A stretch of 64,000 nt of DNA from JAEUMG01 sp046349315 (GTDB lineage: Bacteria; Pseudomonadota; Alphaproteobacteria; Rhizobiales; Aestuariivirgaceae): positions 62,001 to 126,000 of the forward strand of contig JAXMCQ010000011.1 of NCBI GenBank assembly GCA_046349315.1, read 5' to 3'. Made by a program: the position numbers and the translations under genes. This document shows, in pieces, positions 27,714 through 35,519 of this stretch. Numbering within the stretch: the stretch's first letter is position 1; each line of letters starts with the position of its first letter. The notes under the pieces were generated by a model. The model was given only the letters and a program-made list of their open reading frames with translations, was not told the DNA's origin and did not search any database.

Positions 27714-27783
27714 CATCAGTCAACAGATGCGCCAGATCCTCCGTTCGATCTCGCCGACAAGAGTCCAAAATCATCTGACGACG

Positions 27784-28230
27784 GACAAGGAGGTGTTTAT
27801 TGCCCTTTATACCGCAGAATTGACCGCAACACTCACAGTGCGGACTATCCGAGGCACATAAATGGTCCAAGCGATCTGCCGGGGAAGTAGGTAGTGGCCA
27901 TCGCCGATAGTACAGCCGCAGCATACCTTCACAAGATCAACGCAAATGTGTTCGAGTTTTCAAATCTCGATGAAGTGTACAAGGCCCTGTTGGACAAAAG
28001 GGTTGACGCCATTATTGGGGGAGGGCCCAGCCTCCGCTACTACGTCGCCTATGTTCGTTCCGGTCAATTCAATACTGTCGGTCCGGAATTCGATAGGAAC
28101 GATATAGGTTTTCTTCTCCTTAGGCGACCTCAGACGCCGTGTGAACAATACCATCATCGCTATGCGCGAAGACGCCACCTATCAGCAAATCTCATCAAAA
28201 ATAGTTCGGCAGCTATTAGAAAACCCGTGA
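27784..28230 (+). pseudogene. Fragment of a prokaryotic glutamate-receptor-type channel / SBP_bac_3 protein
   Basis: The relic begins just right of the IS element with EVFIALYTAELTATLTV. This is the helix after the pore in GluR0-like ligand-gated channels, equivalent to the SYTANLAAF region. After phase changes and a TAG at 27888 come INGPSDLPGK, VVAIADSTAAAYLHKINANV, VYKALLDKRVDAIIGG, VGPEFDRNDIGFLL, NNTIIAMREDATYQQ and QLLENP, which form the second half of a periplasmic binding domain. The first half of the receptor and the pore itself are absent. Similar proteins are membrane channels or transport-linked receptors of unproven ligand. At least two frame breaks are present. Confidence 0.7.
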
Positions 28231-28335
28231 TGGAAGGGAGGTCATGCCGTGAGACCAAACCTCCACTTCTTCAGTACGATCTCGACTAGCGGACGATATG
28301 CCCTGCAACACCGTGGTCCCAGTTGAGCGGCTGTA

Positions 28336-28717
28336 CTACAGTCGCGCGGCTACGGCTTGACCTTGATTCTACCACCGAATGGTAGCTTTGCTGCTTGATA
28401 GATCGTGCGAGCCGGCCGCTGTCCATTGGGGAACAGATTTGCATACAACGCATTGACGTCCGTAACGTCGGCGAGATCGATGAATGCAAGATCGACATAA
28501 ACGATGTCAGATCGAGAGAACCCGGCTGCTTCAAGAATCCTAAACACGTGGGCGAAAGCTCTTTCAGCTTCCTCACGTGCTGTGCCGGGAAATAGGACCC
28601 GTCTTCACCGATTGAGAGCGTCCACTGACCTTAGCACTGGTTGCCAACCACAACTGCATTGCTAATCGGAGAAGGCGATGGAGGAACCCCTTCGACGTCA
28701 ATGATGTAGCGCTTCAT
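28336..28717 (-). pseudogene. RidA-family (YjgF/UK114) protein, decayed
   Basis: ATG 28717 opens MKRYIIDVEGVPPSPSPISN, then VVVGNQC meets an in-frame stop where NQCFTSGQ is usual. LSIGEDGSYFP follows in the original phase, then AREEAERAFAHVFRILEAAG and FSRSDIVYVDLAFIDLADV in another. The C-terminal motif GQRPARTIYQAAKLPFGG, including the family's Arg, is well preserved before a last frame break near 28350. RidA proteins deaminate reactive enamine/imine intermediates. The protein cannot be made from this copy. Confidence 0.75.
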
Positions 28718-28861
28718 ATTTCTGGTCGGCATCTACTTCCTTCCTTCTTGAGTGCGTAACACAATTCGGGCCGCGCGATGTGGCCTCGGCCGCGTTGTAT
28801 CAGCCCGCAGATGTTAGTCTATCAGCTAATGGTCGGCGAGCCCGCCCTACCAGCCGTCTCG

Positions 28862-29218
28862 TCAAGTGCGAGTAGCCGTGTCGATCCTAGGGCGCACGCG
28901 AGATTTCATCAAAGCCCGATCACGGCTGGTGATGTGATGGACATAAGCGATCGCCGCATCGCTGCAATCCTGGGCCTCTTTGCCGTCTAGCCGGGCACGG
29001 CTTTCGACCTCCTGCATGGTGAGTTCGCGCTCGGGATAGAGCGGTGCCACCTGCGCACACTCCTTGCGAACCTTGGCGGCGAGTTGTTGGGTCGCCTGAG
29101 TATTGAGATCAGCGTGAACGAGCCCGGTTGATCCGGCGCACGCTGTCAATAGACAAGCACAGACGCTTGGTAGCAGGATCGCGTTCGGCCTGATCTTCCA
29201 GTTCAGCGATGAGCGCAT
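28862..29218 (-). CDS. Outer-membrane spanin lipoprotein (Rz1-like)
   Basis: The frame has a positively charged start, a hydrophobic stretch and the lipobox LLTAC followed by AGST, the signature of a phage o-spanin lipoprotein. It begins inside the i-spanin gene in another phase, the classic Rz/Rz1 overlap. The C-terminal part (ELTMQEVESRARLDGKEAQD) is longer than a minimal Rz1. ATG 29218 is preferred to 29251 because it places the signal peptide at normal length. It would bridge to the i-spanin and fuse inner and outer membranes at lysis. Confidence 0.7.
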   Translation of the reverse strand: MRSSLNWKIRPNAILLPSVCACLLTACAGSTGLVHADLNTQATQQLAAKVRKECAQVAPLYPERELTMQEVESRARLDGKEAQDCSDAAIAYVHHITSRDRALMKSRVRPRIDTATRT

Positions 29219-29462
29219 TGCGTTTCTCCAATTCGGCGTTGAGCCGATCAATCGTCACAAAAGCGCGCTCGTCGGCCTCCTTGATCTTGCGGTCCTGTTC
29301 GGCCCGCTCGGCAACGATCAGAGCCTGCCACTTGCGCTCGGTGTGCGCCGAGCCCTTGAACCATCCGACCGCGAACACCACCGCGGCGATCAGCCAGGCG
29401 CGTGGATCGACCACGAGCTTGAGGGTCGACCAGAGGAATGGCATTATCGTTTCGAGCATCAT
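29109..29462 (-). CDS. Inner-membrane spanin (Rz-like)
   Basis: A 117-residue protein with one N-terminal membrane helix (AWLIAAVVFAVGWFKG) and a long coiled-coil periplasmic domain (DRLNAELEKRNALIAELEDQ), the standard i-spanin plan. Its ATG overlaps the endolysin stop and its 3' part overlaps the Rz1-like gene. It completes the lysis cassette holin-endolysin-spanins of the prophage. Confidence 0.75.
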   Translation of the reverse strand: MMLETIMPFLWSTLKLVVDPRAWLIAAVVFAVGWFKGSAHTERKWQALIVAERAEQDRKIKEADERAFVTIDRLNAELEKRNALIAELEDQAERDPATKRLCLSIDSVRRINRARSR

Positions 29463-30596
29463 TGCATCTTCGCCTGTTTGTATTCTGCGAGGCGCTTGTG
29501 CTTCGAACGCTGGGCAAGCCAGATCGCCAGCCCTCCGCCGATAAACGCGATGATCCAGAAATTACCGATCACCCAGGGCCACAATCCGGCGAACGGCTCG
29601 GCGATCGCTTTGATACGTGCCCAAGTCCCGGACACGGCTTCGGCCTTGTCGAGTGCGCTCGCGCCCTCGCTGATGCCGAAGAAGGCGAAGATACCGGCAG
29701 CAGCCTTCTGCACCGCGTCCGCACCCTTGACGGTCGTCGAGCCCTTCGCGCGGAGATCGGAGAGGGTTGCGTCTTTGCGACCGTCAATGATCCAGGGTGC
29801 TGCCGCCTCAACCTCGCTCAGCCGGAGTGCCGTTACTGATGTGTCGAGTCCCTCATTGGCCCTGAGCGCCAGGACGGACGCTCGCGTGAGCGACCCGAAC
29901 TCGCTGTCTCAGCACCGCAGTCGTAGTTCTTCTCGTTCAGCGCCTTCTGCAGGAGCCGCACCAGACCTCGAGGCGAATCCGGTCCAATCAGCGGATCAAT
30001 ATCGCCGGCGGCGCGACGGTCGCAGTCGGCGGTGCCGGAGATGACGCTCGGCAGGCGCCAATCGCGGCGCTCGCAAGAGCGAGCCGCGCCCTCCAGCGTA
30101 GCGCCGGCGATCGAGGCCATGTCGAGCCCACCATTGATGCCGGGTAACGGCGTCGATGTCATCGGCATCGGCGGGTGCGTTGAGATCGTGATCGGCCCAA
30201 TACTGGGCGGCGATCAAAACGGCGTTGCGGGGCAGCAGCAAGTTCCGGCGTGGCTTCGAGCGGAAGGCCGAGCTTGGCACCGATGCGCCGGTAGTTGGCA
30301 CGACCGGTGAGCTGGAAGATGCCGCGGCCCATGTAGCGCTTGCCATCGCCGCGCTTGACATTGCCGAGATCCTTGCGGCCCTCATAGCGCTTCTGCGCTG
30401 GCGTCGGCCCCCAATATTCGTGGAGGGTCTTGAAGCCGTCGCTCTCATGCGCCGCCTGCGCCAGGAAATGGGCAAGCCGCAATGGTGTGTCGATCTTGTG
30501 CTTGGGCAAAATCTCATTCATCGCTTCGGCAAGTTCGCCGACAAAACTCGGGTTAGCCCTGGGCGCAATCGCGCGCAGGGTTTTTGCGGTAATCAT
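29459..30596 (-). pseudogene. GH19-type endolysin with PG-binding and C-terminal membrane segment, frameshifted
   Basis: ATG 30596 starts MITAKTLRAIAPRANPSFVG. The chitinase-like GH19 lysozyme domain follows with LAHFLAQAAHESDGFKTL (catalytic Glu in HES) and YMGRGIFQLTGRANYRRIG. Near 30200 the sense passes to another phase (NAVLIAAQYWADHDLNAPAD) and again at INGGLD. A peptidoglycan-binding repeat (VRLLQKALNEKNYDCGAET) is next, and after another break EGLDTSVTALRLSEVEAAAP leads to a C-terminal membrane helix (WVIGNFWIIAFIGGGLAIW) and a charged tail. At least three indels break it. The membrane segment at the C-terminus of an endolysin is unusual and would tether it to the inner membrane. Confidence 0.72.
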
Positions 30597-30733
30597 GGCT
30601 TCCTCCTGGAATGGCTTTGTCGACGGGCTTTTCAGGCCTGCACACGCGAGTTGGGCGGCGATGTTGGGGGAGCTCCGACGCAAAGCCGATGCAGCCCCGT
30701 CCTGATGCGGGCGCCGCCATCAAGGGCGATGCC

Positions 30734-31096
30734 TCAGGAGCCTGTCTTTACGAACTTAAAAGCCTCAGCCGGCGTCGTCTTTGTCGTCTCTGCCGAAGGG
30801 CGATCGAGATGGCCGCGCGACAATCTTGCGCCATAGGCCTGGATGCCGCGCACAATCTCTTCAGCGAGGAATGCCGATACGGTTCCAGCCGAGACGGCGA
30901 GGAACCATTTGTCCTCCCATTCCATCCATTGGACTATTGCGGCACCGCCGATCATGCCGACGGCGAGCGACACCGCGGACTGCACCATCCAGCGCTGCCA
31001 GCTCACCTTGGGTCGGGTCAGCACCTTGATCAAGGTACCGGCGACGGCGCCAAAGGCGACGGTCGCCAGCATTTGCAGGCGTGGATCATCATTCAT
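30734..31096 (-). CDS. Putative phage holin
   Basis: A 120-residue protein with two or three hydrophobic segments (LATVAFGAVAGTLIKVL, SAVSLAVGMIGGAAIV, WFLAVSAGTVSAFLAEEIV) and a charged C-terminal tail. It lies directly upstream of the endolysin and spanin genes on the same strand. Size and topology fit a class I holin that permeabilises the inner membrane at lysis. No sequence motif specific to one holin family was recognised. Confidence 0.65.
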   Translation of the reverse strand: MNDDPRLQMLATVAFGAVAGTLIKVLTRPKVSWQRWMVQSAVSLAVGMIGGAAIVQWMEWEDKWFLAVSAGTVSAFLAEEIVRGIQAYGARLSRGHLDRPSAETTKTTPAEAFKFVKTGS

Positions 31097-31100
31097 GGGA

Positions 31101-31733
31101 TCACCCGATCAAAACCCCCCGCGAGATTCGGACCGGCGCGGGGTTACCGGTTTGAACGGCAATGGTGAGGACGGCTCCTGCAGTGGCACCGGTGAGCGTG
31201 AAGGCGCCGGGATTCTCCGAAGCTGCCTTGAGATTGCGGGTTGCGAGCGCAATGCGCCCGGCACCGCTGGTACCGGCATAGTCATTCTGGTTGTCGGCGT
31301 ATGAGGTGGGGTAGGCGGTGACTGAGCCATTCAGATAGAGATCGGCAGCGATCCACATGACCTCCCGGCTTCCCCAGGATGGCGACAGATTGGGCGGATC
31401 ATGCGTCGTGCCTTGGTTTGCCGCCTCCGGGTCTTGCGAAGCATGGGCGCCGGTGATCTTGATCACCGCCGTCTTCCCACTGCGCGATGGGCTTATGGCC
31501 AGGGTCAGTGTTGCGCCTTCGCTACCATCGCAAATGCGCGACCAGGCGGCTTGCCGCGACCCGCCACTCTTCAGGATATTCCAGCCCGAGGGGTCAGTCG
31601 GGTTCCCGTTTGTGTCAGAATTATAAAGCACGATCAAAAGATCGCCCGCCGCAACGGAGGGCAGATCGACAACATGGCTTGCCGAGGCGGCGTGGGTCTT
31701 GAAGGTGACCGACACCCAGCTGGGAAAGCTCAC
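31101..31733 (-). CDS. Prophage structural protein, tail-fibre region
   Basis: A 210-residue beta-rich protein (SFPSWVSVTFKTHAASASHV at the start), rich in Ser, Thr, Gly and Ala, in the tail-fibre cluster. No catalytic motif is seen. It sits between the fibre-like gene and the lysis cassette. Its exact role is unknown; a fibre accessory or receptor-binding head is plausible. Confidence 0.55.
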   Translation of the reverse strand: MSFPSWVSVTFKTHAASASHVVDLPSVAAGDLLIVLYNSDTNGNPTDPSGWNILKSGGSRQAAWSRICDGSEGATLTLAISPSRSGKTAVIKITGAHASQDPEAANQGTTHDPPNLSPSWGSREVMWIAADLYLNGSVTAYPTSYADNQNDYAGTSGAGRIALATRNLKAASENPGAFTLTGATAGAVLTIAVQTGNPAPVRISRGVLIG

Positions 31734-31745
31734 TGCCTCGCGCCT

Positions 31746-33110
31746 CTAATTCTTGAGCACTTTGAGCGACAAGGTCACGCGCGTGACGGCGGAGGCACTG
31801 GAGACGTTGAAGCGCAGGATCTGTCCGGCGCTGATGCTTGTGGTCCAGCCGGTCAAGCCGGTGTCTTGCGACTTCAATGCCGAAGACAAGGTCGGCTTGG
31901 CACTCGCGGTGATCGTATCCGCAACCGTCGGCGGATAGGCTGCGTAGGTGTCTTTCCAGATGTCGATGACGATCGAGCCGGTCTGATCGGCAAGCAGGGT
32001 GACCGCCTGGATCGTGCAGGCGAAGGGGACTTCAAGGTCGCCCTTGATGCCGGTCGCAATCACCGCGCCGCCATCATCGATGATGAAGGTGATCGAAGCG
32101 GTCCGGAGATTCGCCACATCGAGCGTCGCGTCAGCGTCACCCGTTGTGAGTGTCAGGGTCCGGTCGGCGGTGAGGTTTGATCCGGGCTTGAGGATCAGAT
32201 CGTGGGAGGCATCGGTATCAAGAACATGAAGCCCGCTATTGGGCGCCGTGACGATCGTCGGAATGACCACGTCGGCCGGCAGGCTGAGTGTGGGATTGCC
32301 GGCAACCCCGTCGCCATTGGCGACAGCAATCTGGTTGGCGGTCCCGGTGATGGTCCGCGTCGCTGCCGTACCGGACCCGGTGCGCGCCATGAGCCCGGTC
32401 GTTGAAAGTCCTGCAAGGGCCGACAGGTCCGTATCGAAGGCCTGGACGTTGCTTCCGATCGCAAGACCCAAGGCGGTGCGCGCGGCATTGGCATCCTGGA
32501 GATCGGAGAGATTGTTCGCCGCCAGCAATTCGCCGGCGACGACCATCTTGGAGAAGGCGATCGCGGTGGTGCCAAGCGTGCCGCCGTCATTCGAGGTACA
32601 GAGCCAGAGCGTGTCGGCGTTCGCGGTGCCTTCGGCGACCGCGATGAGTGAGCCCGGATGCTCGTTAAAGGTATCGAATTCTGGCGCGCGGGCAGGGGAC
32701 GGCCCCACCACATAGACGCCATTCTGGGCTTGCGTCGCCTGATCCTTGATCAGCACCAGATCGCCAGTGGCCAGACTCACGCCATCCAGCACATCGCCAT
32801 TATTGAGTGCGGTCGAGATCGTGACATTGGCGGTAGTCGCGGCCCTGACCCTGGCGCGCTTGCCGAGATTGGCGGCAAGTCCATCGACATATTGCTTGGT
32901 CGCGGCATGCAGCGCCAAGGAGGGGTCGGCATTGAGGGTCAGTGGCCCGGTGAGGGTTCCACCGGCAAGCGGCAGCGCATCGGTGATGCCATAACCGCTA
33001 AGCGTGGTCGGTATCGATGAGAGCCAGCCCCACGGTAACAAGAAACTGTCGGCCGCGCGCAATTCCTCAAATTCGCCAGCATAGAGCGCCAGCGGCTTCT
33101 TGGTCGCCAT
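31746..33110 (-). CDS. Tail fibre-like protein
   Basis: A 454-residue protein with a typical phage fibre start (YGITDALPLAGGTLTGPLTL and KQYVDGLAANLGKR) and a long stretch of beta-rich repeats (NGVYVVGPSPARAPEFD, NNLSDLQDANAARTALGL). The C-terminal half is a lectin-like beta domain by composition. It is one of several fibre genes read in the same direction after the tail-tip gene. Host range is probably set here. Confidence 0.7.
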   Translation of the reverse strand: MATKKPLALYAGEFEELRAADSFLLPWGWLSSIPTTLSGYGITDALPLAGGTLTGPLTLNADPSLALHAATKQYVDGLAANLGKRARVRAATTANVTISTALNNGDVLDGVSLATGDLVLIKDQATQAQNGVYVVGPSPARAPEFDTFNEHPGSLIAVAEGTANADTLWLCTSNDGGTLGTTAIAFSKMVVAGELLAANNLSDLQDANAARTALGLAIGSNVQAFDTDLSALAGLSTTGLMARTGSGTAATRTITGTANQIAVANGDGVAGNPTLSLPADVVIPTIVTAPNSGLHVLDTDASHDLILKPGSNLTADRTLTLTTGDADATLDVANLRTASITFIIDDGGAVIATGIKGDLEVPFACTIQAVTLLADQTGSIVIDIWKDTYAAYPPTVADTITASAKPTLSSALKSQDTGLTGWTTSISAGQILRFNVSSASAVTRVTLSLKVLKN

Positions 33111-33135
33111 CGACTATCCCTCGCGAGTCACTGCC

Positions 33136-33651
33136 TCAGGCGATGACCACGGGGCGTTGCGGTTCGAAGGAGATTTCGGTCGCTGATATGGCGACCCCGA
33201 TATTCTGGGCGATGTGGGTCGGCGTGGTGGGAGCCGTCGCTGTTGCGGCGCCAGCCGTCGTGCCCGACAGAAACTGCGAGGCGCCAGGCGTCAAACCCGA
33301 CAGTCCGGTAATCGTCCCCTCGAAATAGACCGTGGCAGGCTGGCCCGAACTGACGGAAGCCAGCACAAATCCATGCGCCCGCTTGGCGAGGCCTCCCGAG
33401 GCATCGGCCTTCCTTGCCTTCTCGCCAGACGAATTGTGGATATTGACGAGATCGCTTGCGGCCAGGTTCTCACTCGCGGTGATCGATTTGGTGTCGGCAC
33501 CAATGCCGACCGGCATCATGGTCGAATCGATCCGGCCGGTTGAATCAAGGGCGGGAATCTTACCCGCATCACCGGCACCGGCCGATGATTGGGTGGCCTC
33601 GACTTCGGCAAGCTCGCCGGACGACAGAGCGATATATTTGTTGCCAGCCAT
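33136..33651 (-). CDS. Prophage structural protein
   Basis: A 171-residue protein beginning MAGNKYIALSSGELAEVEAT. It carries the short beta-rich segments found in phage fibre and capsid-decoration proteins (NIHNSSGEKARKADASGG). It lies between two fibre-like genes on the same strand. No enzymatic motif. Role inferred from position only. Confidence 0.55.
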   Translation of the reverse strand: MAGNKYIALSSGELAEVEATQSSAGAGDAGKIPALDSTGRIDSTMMPVGIGADTKSITASENLAASDLVNIHNSSGEKARKADASGGLAKRAHGFVLASVSSGQPATVYFEGTITGLSGLTPGASQFLSGTTAGAATATAPTTPTHIAQNIGVAISATEISFEPQRPVVIA

Positions 33652-33669
33652 GGTGGCGTTTCCTTTCTG

Positions 33670-34113
33670 CTAGAGGCTGATCGGTTGTGAAATCCGCACC
33701 AGAAGCGTATCGGGGCTAAGCGCCGATCCGATGCGGAGCTGAAAGGCAGCGCTCGGTGCTGTGGGCGGTGTTTGGATCAACGCGCCATCGGGACCGAGAA
33801 AGACAGGCAGGCCCGGTACAAGCGCCAGTGATGCGTCGACGACGAGCCCGGATTGGCGAACCGTGACCGGATCGCCGGTAAGTGCGGCATTGAGTGATAC
33901 GCCGATGACACGTCGGCCATCAGTCAGAACCGTCGGATCGGCGTGGCGCGCTTCGCCATTCTCCCAGGCGATGACCCGATGGCCACTGACCGCGGCACCG
34001 GCCGGCAAGGTGATGGTCGTGTCGCCGGTCGGGCCTTGCGGGCCCGGTATAACGACTTCGACGATCCGTGCGGCAGCCGGGACGAGGACCTCGACAAGGT
34101 CAGGCGTCGGCAT
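33670..34113 (-). CDS. Prophage tail-fibre-region protein
   Basis: The 147-residue product starts MPTPDLVEVLVPAAARI and contains a short collagen-like piece (PGPQGPTGD) followed by beta-rich sequence, a common design for phage fibre hinges. ATG 34113 is chosen because it overlaps the stop of the next upstream gene; the longer frame to 34206 lies inside that gene. Partner genes on both sides are fibre or tail proteins. Confidence 0.6.
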   Translation of the reverse strand: MPTPDLVEVLVPAAARIVEVVIPGPQGPTGDTTITLPAGAAVSGHRVIAWENGEARHADPTVLTDGRRVIGVSLNAALTGDPVTVRQSGLVVDASLALVPGLPVFLGPDGALIQTPPTAPSAAFQLRIGSALSPDTLLVRISQPISL

Positions 34114-34444
34114 TGATGCCACCCAAGCCCTCGACCTGGCCCCAAGCCACAATCTCCTGGTCGTCGCCGATCCGGCGTTCGAGCTCGTAACTGGCGAGCC
34201 GGCCAAGCGGGATGAGGCGACTCTCGACCAAGCTTGGCGTCCAGGTCACTGTGGCTTGAGACACATCGATCACCAATCCGTCAGAAGCTTCCGAATCCTT
34301 GGCGATGAGCACGACGCCGGCGGCGGCAACCGATAGGCGGAAGGTCGAGCCGGTAAGATCGAACAGTTCTCCGTCGCCAGTCTTGAGACGCCAGGCGATG
34401 GGGCGCGTTGCGCCACGCCAGATCCTGATGACGGGTGGGGCCAT
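34100..34444 (-). CDS. Prophage hypothetical protein, tail-fibre region
   Basis: A 114-residue protein (MAPPVIRIWRGATRPIAWRL at the start) with alternating strands (FRLSVAAAGVVLIAKDS, ATVTWTPSLVESRLIPLG) as in small baseplate or fibre-attachment proteins. Its stop overlaps the following gene's start. I do not recognise a named family. Confidence 0.55.
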   Translation of the reverse strand: MAPPVIRIWRGATRPIAWRLKTGDGELFDLTGSTFRLSVAAAGVVLIAKDSEASDGLVIDVSQATVTWTPSLVESRLIPLGRLASYELERRIGDDQEIVAWGQVEGLGGINADA

Positions 34445-34505
34445 GTGTGCCTCCGCAAGCGTGGCTCAGTCTGAGGAATGCGCGTGGGTTGAGCGTGATG
34501 TGTGG

Positions 34506-35504
34506 CTAGAGCCCACCGTATTTGGCAAGCTTCCAGGTCGCGCCATCGAAGATCACTTCGCACCAGCTGTTCTGAATGAGCGCCTTGAGCGGTCCAGAGC
34601 CGACATTGAGATTGAAGGCGCCGGCTCCCTTGCGGCTGATCATGAAGCGGGCACCTGGCCGCGCCTTGGTTGTGGCGAGCGTCACGGCACGATTGGCGGT
34701 CAATGTGCCGGTGTGCTCCTGATACTCGGCGTCGGTCAGCGCCTCGAGCGTGAAGTCGGCATTGGTGGCGCGCGTCGCGAAGCCAGGGTCCTGGCGCAGC
34801 CAGCCGGTGCCATCGGCTTTGACCAGACCCGGAGCGCCGCCGAGATCGGAACACCACACCACCATTCCCGCTACCGAACTCGGCAATGTCGCGATGGTGT
34901 AGCTCTTCGGCAGGAAGGGCAGTCCGGAACTCCACCGCCCGTTCGTTACGTCGACCGTGAACACATTGGTCCAGGATGAGCCATCGGCCGAGTAATCGAG
35001 CTTGATGTTATTGTCGCCGATCAGGCCGATACGGGTACGGCCCGACAGTCCGACGGCGAATTCGAGGATCAGGTCATTGGCATTGGCGCCCTTGGAAAGG
35101 CGCAGCTTGCCACTGGCGGTTGCCTCGTAGCTCAGGAGCGCACCCAAAAATGCCGCGACCGCTCCGGTGGCGGTGGGCGAGCCGACTTTCAGGGTCGCGG
35201 GCGTCGGGCCGCTGGCCCAGGCGGCGATGATCGCCAGGATAGAGTTGAGGATCGCGCCTTGCGCTGCGGCCGAGATCTGGATGATCTGGTAGGTCTGGTT
35301 GGAGGCGGTCGCGCCCAGATAGTTGCTGGCAAGCGTGATCTGGATCTCGGAATCAACGGAGAGGACCTCGTAGGTTCTGGCGTCCGGACCGACAAAGGCA
35401 TAGCCGGGCTTTGCCCCGTTGGTTAGGAAGTTCGGTATCAAGCTGCCGCCCGAGACGACAGCAGTGTTCACCGTCACATTGACGTTGCCAGTTCGAAGCC
35501 ACAT
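34506..35504 (-). CDS. Prophage tail protein
   Basis: A 332-residue protein encoded just after the tail-tip gene. It has a beta-rich N-terminus (NVNVTVNTAVVSGGSLIPNF) and a C-terminal segment (TLTANRAVTLATTKARPGAR) that resembles the ends of phage fibre and appendage proteins. No enzyme motif is visible. Position suggests a fibre or tip appendage. Confidence 0.6.
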   Translation of the reverse strand: MWLRTGNVNVTVNTAVVSGGSLIPNFLTNGAKPGYAFVGPDARTYEVLSVDSEIQITLASNYLGATASNQTYQIIQISAAAQGAILNSILAIIAAWASGPTPATLKVGSPTATGAVAAFLGALLSYEATASGKLRLSKGANANDLILEFAVGLSGRTRIGLIGDNNIKLDYSADGSSWTNVFTVDVTNGRWSSGLPFLPKSYTIATLPSSVAGMVVWCSDLGGAPGLVKADGTGWLRQDPGFATRATNADFTLEALTDAEYQEHTGTLTANRAVTLATTKARPGARFMISRKGAGAFNLNVGSGPLKALIQNSWCEVIFDGATWKLAKYGGL

Positions 35505-35519
35505 GGCTTTTCGTCTCGT

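Larger units (their letters stand above)
26296..27767 (+). mobile_element. IS3-family insertion sequence, apparently complete
   Basis: Imperfect terminal inverted repeats bound the element. The left end starts TGGAC at 26296, with TCGGCGAGAT and GGAGGAT further in; the right end carries the complement of the same blocks and ends GTCCA at 27767. It encodes OrfA and OrfB in the usual -1 phase relation. The borders show no obvious target duplication. On its right it abuts a truncated channel gene, whose missing first half is not on the left side, so the insertion was accompanied or followed by a deletion. Confidence 0.85.
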
